Below, piece after piece: positions 63,171 to 64,000 of a stretch of 64,000 nt of DNA. The notes beneath the pieces are model-generated. The model was not told where the DNA came from. It was given only the letters and a program-made list of their open reading frames with translations, and ran no database searches. This DNA is from Erythrobacter ani (lineage in GTDB: Bacteria > Pseudomonadota > Alphaproteobacteria > Sphingomonadales > Sphingomonadaceae). Within the stretch, counting starts at the first letter, position 1. Each line of letters starts with the position of its first letter. A program made the translations under genes and the position numbers. Where the stretch lies: the NCBI RefSeq assembly GCF_019204025.1, contig NZ_JAGSPB010000001.1:1054001-1118000 (forward strand), in the 5' to 3' direction.

Positions 63171-64000
63171 ACAAGAACACCGATCCAATACGTTTTTCGG
63201 TCCCTCAACGGGGCCCTGCTGACAAGAAAAAGAAGCTGGGGAAGGGGCTCGGTGCCCTGCTGGGGGAGACGAGGCGCGAAGAACCGCTTGTCAGAGCCCC
63301 TGGGCCCGATGCGGATATCGAGCCGGATTCGGATAGTGGATCGCCGCTCAAGACACTTTCTACGGCGTCGATTTCACCGCTACCGGGCAACCCTCGTAAG
63401 CACTTCGATGAGAAAGCGCTGGATGAACTAGCAGCATCGATCGCGAAACGCGGCGTAATCCAGCCCATCATCGTCCGTCCGCAGGGTAATGGAAGATATC
63501 AGCTCGTCGCGGGGGAACGGCGTTGGCGCGCGGCACAGAAGGCCGGGCTGCACGAGCTGCCGGCGCTTGTCCGTGAACTCGATGACCGCGAAGTGATGGC
63601 GCTCGCGCTGATCGAGAACCTTCAACGCGAAGATCTCAATCCGGTCGAAGAAGCGCGGGCTTATCAAAGACTTGCTGACGATGAGGGTATGACCCAGGCA
63701 GAAATCGCCCGGATGGTCGAAAAATCGCGCAGCCATGTGGCCAATATTCAGCGACTCTTAGGTCTCCCTGCGGCGATTCTCGATCTGGTCGAAGGCGGGA
63801 AACTCTCAATGGGGCATGCGCGCGCTTTGATCGGCCACGAGGACGCGGCAACGCTGGCCAATCAGGCCGTAAGTGAAAACTTGTCGGTGCGCGAGATCGA
63901 GAAAATGGTCCGCAAGGTCGCAAAAAGCGTGAAAGAGGGGACTGCCAAGCCTATCGACAATCGCAGTTCGGCGGACGATGCCGACATCGCGGCTGTTCAA
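63167..64000 (+). CDS. parB: chromosome partitioning protein ParB, 3' truncated by window end
   Basis: 278 codons visible, no stop reached. After a basic start (KKKKLGKGLGALLGE) come the CTP-binding region (ISPLPGNPRKHFDEKALDELAAS, VAGERRWRAAQKAGL), the ENLQREDLNPVEEARAYQRL block, and the parS-recognising HTH (MTQAEIARMVEKSRSHVANIQRL). The missing part is the C-terminal dimerisation domain. It binds the parS sites upstream. Confidence 0.95.
   Translation, partial: MNKNTDPIRFSVPQRGPADKKKKLGKGLGALLGETRREEPLVRAPGPDADIEPDSDSGSPLKTLSTASISPLPGNPRKHFDEKALDELAASIAKRGVIQPIIVRPQGNGRYQLVAGERRWRAAQKAGLHELPALVRELDDREVMALALIENLQREDLNPVEEARAYQRLADDEGMTQAEIARMVEKSRSHVANIQRLLGLPAAILDLVEGGKLSMGHARALIGHEDAATLANQAVSENLSVREIEKMVRKVAKSVKEGTAKPIDNRSSADDADIAAVQ

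Noticed and set aside
1..64000. tRNA, rRNA, insertion sequences, prophage genes and CRISPR arrays
   Set aside because: Looked for by characteristic motifs, gene content and regular repeats; none was seen.

Overview
The window is chromosomal DNA from an alphaproteobacterium, most likely a member of the Sphingomonadales close to the Erythrobacteraceae. This is inferred from gene content and order, not from a database search. The supporting signs are a fused ThiS-ThiG, a SUF operon led by an IscR-type regulator, UrcA and DUF6489 family proteins, a PopZ-like DUF2497 protein behind tolC, and the order ppsR-maf-aroE-coaE-dnaQ diverging from hemE-hemJ-rho-mnmE-mnmG-rsmG-parA-parB. Coding density is high and many neighbouring genes overlap by 1-4 bases. 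I found no rRNA or tRNA gene, insertion sequence, phage gene or CRISPR array.

Layout. 1-1.9 kb: end of an EI24-type membrane protein gene, a small lipoprotein and a TerB-like protein. 1.9-9.9 kb: a tightly packed minus-strand SUF iron-sulfur assembly operon (regulator, sufB, a GNAT-DUF559 fusion, sufC, sufD, an exported unknown, sufS, a DUF59 protein, a GNAT, sufA, an SRPBCC protein). 10-13.8 kb: two related AraC-type regulators on either side of a DUF885 peptidase-like gene. 14-23.5 kb: pyrD, gamma-glutamyltransferase, an acyl-CoA ligase, thiSG, a MerC protein under a Zur-like palindrome, ctaA and cutA. 23.6-25.7 kb: a regulatory islet with a region-2-only sigma-like protein divergent from a degenerate histidine kinase and a REC-AraC response regulator. 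26-31.6 kb: a surface-glycan operon (tviB-like, a double glycosyltransferase, two methyltransferase-like proteins). 32-33.1 kb: rplM-rpsI.

33-49.4 kb: housekeeping and envelope genes, including a LytS/LytTR two-component pair, fumC, a PCMT-like gene with tolC and a PopZ-like gene, an S9 peptidase, erpA, an exonuclease III, a SleB-type hydrolase, and hpf-ptsN. 49.5-64 kb: a probable origin-proximal region. The spacer between ppsR and hemE has a very AT-rich tract and several DnaA-box-like nonamers, and genes run away from it on both sides. Four parS-type palindromes lie between 59.0 and 62.3 kb, beside parA and a truncated parB.

The points most worth follow-up are the putative oriC, the parS cluster (three of the four inside coding sequence), the pseudokinase/REC-AraC/sigma-like islet, the GNAT-DUF559 fusion inside the SUF operon, the terminator sitting in front of an araC-type gene (possible small RNA or attenuator), and the hairpin that would mask the ribosome binding site of an unknown gene at 19.4 kb.
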